From Peptococcaceae bacterium (GTDB lineage: Bacteria > Bacillota > Dehalobacteriia > UBA7702): DNA of 7,037 bases. The stretch spans positions 1 to 7,037 of the forward strand of contig DXZC01000071.1 of assembly GCA_019415505.1 (NCBI GenBank), written 5' to 3'. This document shows positions 5,453 through 7,037 of the stretch, one piece after another. Every line of letters starts with the position of its first letter. Position 1 is the first letter of the stretch. The position numbers and the translations under genes were made by a program. The notes under the pieces are model-generated. The model did not search any database. It saw only the letters and a program-made list of their open reading frames with translations, and had not been told where the DNA came from.

Positions 5453-6415
5453 ATGAAAAAGAGCTTACTGCCCATTGTCACATTGCTACTTATTTGCAGC
5501 CTACTCTTGGCCGCTTGCGGCACGGAAAAAGGAGCAAAGGACGAGGAAAATAACAGTTTAGGCCAGGAAACCACTATGGAAATGACCATTGCGGCCATGC
5601 CTTCAGTGGATAAAATCCCCGTGATTGTCGGGGAATCCAAAGGCTTTTTTGCCCAGTACGGACTGGACGTAAACCTGGAAAATTTTCAAAGCCCCACGGA
5701 CCGCAACGCCGCTCTCCAAGCCGGGGAAGTGGACGGCGTGATGAGCGATATGGTGGCGGACATACTCTACCTAGACGCTGGAATGGATATGGTGATGACT
5801 TCCCTAATTCAAACCGACTTTATGGTTGTGTCCTCTAGCCAGAGCAGCATAACGGAATTTGCCAATATTACGGAGAGCCATAAATGCGGCATGGCCTTAA
5901 ATACCCTGATGGAGTATATAGCCGATAAAGCTGGCCCCGCCCAAAAAGTGATGGTGCCCGATGTTATGACCAGAGTGGAGCAGGTGGTCAGCGGTGATTT
6001 AGATTTAACCGTGGTGCCTGAGCCTTACGGCTCCATGGCAGTGGAAAGAGGCGCTGTAAAGGTGGGAACCTCGGAGGATATGGGGATTTACGCCGCCCTT
6101 ATGCTCTTCCCCCGCGCCTACCTGGAGGACAATAAAGACGCTGTTACCGCTTTTTACCAAGGCTATAACGACGCTGTAGCTTATTTAGAGGAAAACGGCA
6201 TGGAGGACGTACTAGAGGATGTGACGGCAAAAGGGGAATTCCCCACCTCAGCCCAGGAAATTCTCAGCCAACTAAAGTTTAGGCCCATTGAGCCGGCAAC
6301 AGCGGAACAGTTTAAGGATGTGCAAGAGTGGATGAGCCAGCACCCGGAATTTAACGGTCCTTATGATTACGACTTCGCGCAAATTTCCGATTTTTCCTTT
6401 TTACCCCAGGAGTAA
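5453..6415 (+). CDS. ABC importer substrate-binding lipoprotein, NMT1/SsuA/TauA-like
   Basis: Membrane-anchored receptor that delivers ligand to the permease encoded divergently. Residues 1-21 are a lipoprotein signal (MKK, hydrophobic core) ending in lipobox LAAC with the modified Cys22. An acidic, low-complexity linker (about 25-42) follows. The mature part is a type II periplasmic-binding fold of the NMT1/THI5 and NitT/TauT/SsuA kind: MPSVDKIPVIVGESKGFF (49-66), NAALQAGEVDGV (85-96), the NTLMEYIADK element (150-159) and VPEPYGSMA (188-196), typical of this superfamily. The 320-residue length is normal. The start is fixed by an AAAGGAGGG site. Ligands known for the superfamily include nitrate, sulfonates, aromatic acids and thiamine pyrimidine; sequence alone does not choose. 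No TPP riboswitch precedes it, which mildly disfavours a thiamine precursor. It is probably a single-gene transcript. Confidence 0.93.
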   Translation: MKKSLLPIVTLLLICSLLLAACGTEKGAKDEENNSLGQETTMEMTIAAMPSVDKIPVIVGESKGFFAQYGLDVNLENFQSPTDRNAALQAGEVDGVMSDMVADILYLDAGMDMVMTSLIQTDFMVVSSSQSSITEFANITESHKCGMALNTLMEYIADKAGPAQKVMVPDVMTRVEQVVSGDLDLTVVPEPYGSMAVERGAVKVGTSEDMGIYAALMLFPRAYLEDNKDAVTAFYQGYNDAVAYLEENGMEDVLEDVTAKGEFPTSAQEILSQLKFRPIEPATAEQFKDVQEWMSQHPEFNGPYDYDFAQISDFSFLPQE

Positions 6416-6476
6416 GGGATAAGACCGGCAATCAAGGTATGCAAATAAGGGAAATTATTGAAATGAGCTAAAATTA

Positions 6477-6701
6477 CGGAAACTATTTTAATTACCGTAA
6501 TTACTGAAATAAGCGGAAACTACTGCTATTATCGTAATAAGCAAAATGAACGGGAATTAACGCTATAGCCGTAATAACCAAAATGGGCGGAGACTACCGC
6601 TATTGCCGTAATAACCGAAATAGGCGGAGACTACCGCTATTGCCGTAATAATTACCATAATGAATGGCAACTAACGCTATTAACGTAATTACTGAAATAA
6701 C
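6477..6701. repeat. Six-unit degenerate tandem array, 37-nt period
   Basis: Units start at 6477, 6514, 6551, 6588, 6625 and 6665; five are exactly 37 nt and the fifth is 40 nt. Each reads roughly CGGARACTACCGCTATTRCC then GTAATAACNGAAATRRG. Units 4 and 5 share at least 27 identical leading bases, so they duplicated recently, whereas the outer units have diverged. Several units contain GCGG...CCGC or ACGG...CCGT self-complementary halves. All of every unit drifts, with no constant repeat alternating with unique spacers, so this is a minisatellite-like array rather than CRISPR. It lies between the binding-protein stop and the next terminator and may be transcribed as 3' untranslated RNA. Confidence 0.8.
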
Positions 6702-6742
6702 TCAAAACGCAAAGAGCCGAAATAACCAGTGAAAACCGGCCC

Positions 6743-6780
6743 CAAAAGTTAGCGTCCTAGCCCCAGGCTAGGGCGCTTTT
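6743..6780. terminator. Intrinsic terminator downstream of the binding-protein gene
   Basis: AGCG (6751-6754) pairs with CGCT (6774-6777), and CCTAGCC (6756-6762) with GGCTAGG (6766-6772), around a 3-nt loop, with a T/G wobble between the two helices. TTTTAGTT follows on the right and AAAAGTT precedes on the left, so it may act in both directions, better rightward. It lies about 335 nt after the stop codon, beyond the 37-nt array. Confidence 0.75.
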
Positions 6781-6900
6781 AGTTAACCGCTCGGCCCTAA
6801 TGCCAGCGCCGCTAGGTTTTGGGCCAGCGCCCACCCCGGCGACAGCTACCCTATCTGCCAATTTAGCAGAGGCGGCACCTTGCCTGCCACACAGTCCCAC

Positions 6901-7037
6901 CTGCCACCAAGTACACCTACCGCCCAGTAGGCCGCCGCACGGTACGCAGACACCAAGTACGCCTGGCACCCAGTAGGCCGCCACCCTGTACACCTGCCAC
7001 CCAGTAGGCCGCTGTACAATACGCAGCCGCACGGTAC
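6901..7037. repeat. GC-rich tandem repeat, about 46-bp period, continues past window end
   Basis: CCCAGTAGGCCGC occurs at 6923, 6969 and 7000. ACCAAGTAC occurs at 6906 and 6952, and GCCGCACGGTAC at 6934 and 7026. Spacings of 46 and 92 nt indicate a 46-nt unit, with the third unit carrying a deletion of about 15 nt between its parts. The tract is rich in GTAC and in C. It is cut by the window edge, so copy number is unknown. Confidence 0.75.

Larger units (their letters stand above)
6416..7037. other. Gene-free region downstream of the binding-protein gene
   Basis: No plausible gene is present. The region contains the 37-nt array (with degenerate half-units from about 6440), one terminator hairpin and the GC-rich terminal repeat. 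Between 6781 and 6900 there is only a possible GGCCC/GGGCC inverted repeat (6794-6824) and a duplicated CCAGCGCC; I assign no role to these. The leftward open frame over 6757-7032 simply translates the repeat and runs into the terminator. Confidence 0.7.

Noticed and set aside
6477..6701. CRISPR array
   Set aside because: Divergence is spread across the whole 37-nt unit; there is no constant repeat alternating with unique spacers and no cas gene.
6757..7032. 91-codon leftward open frame at the window end
   Set aside because: It translates the GC-rich tandem repeat, has no ribosome binding site and runs through the terminator hairpin.

Overview
The window looks like a chromosomal segment of an anaerobic-type Firmicutes bacterium (Clostridia or Negativicutes-like), with a mid-range GC content. 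The clues are strong AAGGAGG-type ribosome binding sites, a Gram-positive-style lipoprotein signal, GTG starts, U-tailed hairpin terminators and tightly overlapping operons. No gene identifies the genus, so this placement is inference.

Layout. Positions 1-998 (+) hold the C-terminal part of a heavy-metal P1B-type ATPase whose N-terminus lies outside the window. Positions 999-2140 have no credible gene. They contain a C/A/T-rich degenerate tandem tract (about 1202-1470), two strong CTAG-containing hairpin terminators in tandem (1566-1627 and 1638-1673), and an AT-rich tract dominated by TTTAC motifs (about 1822-2038). Positions 2141-5282 (-) are a compact four-gene operon, in transcription order: ABC ATPase, ABC permease, MenA-like UbiA-family prenyltransferase, YaaA. 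Junctions are a 4-nt overlap, a 10-nt overlap and a gap of 3 or 12 nt. Positions 5283-5452 form a divergent control region with candidate promoters in both directions and a perfect 8+8 bp inverted repeat. Positions 5453-6415 (+) encode the matching lipoprotein substrate-binding protein of the NMT1/SsuA-like class. Positions 6416-7037 contain a six-unit 37-nt degenerate tandem array, a terminator hairpin (6743-6780) and a GC-rich tract of about 46-bp period that runs off the window end.

How the genes fit together. The binding protein, permease and ATPase form one complete importer of the nitrate/sulfonate/thiamine-precursor superfamily. The permease stop overlaps the start of an integral-membrane prenyltransferase that carries MenA-type motifs. 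This suggests, as inference only, that the imported molecule may be an aromatic precursor that the prenyltransferase attaches to a polyprenyl tail: a quinone-headgroup salvage module. YaaA, a family linked in E. coli to peroxide and iron stress, is the last gene and may tie the module to redox stress. The intergenic repeat tracts are unusually plentiful, strand-asymmetric and of at least three kinds; I cannot assign a function to them.
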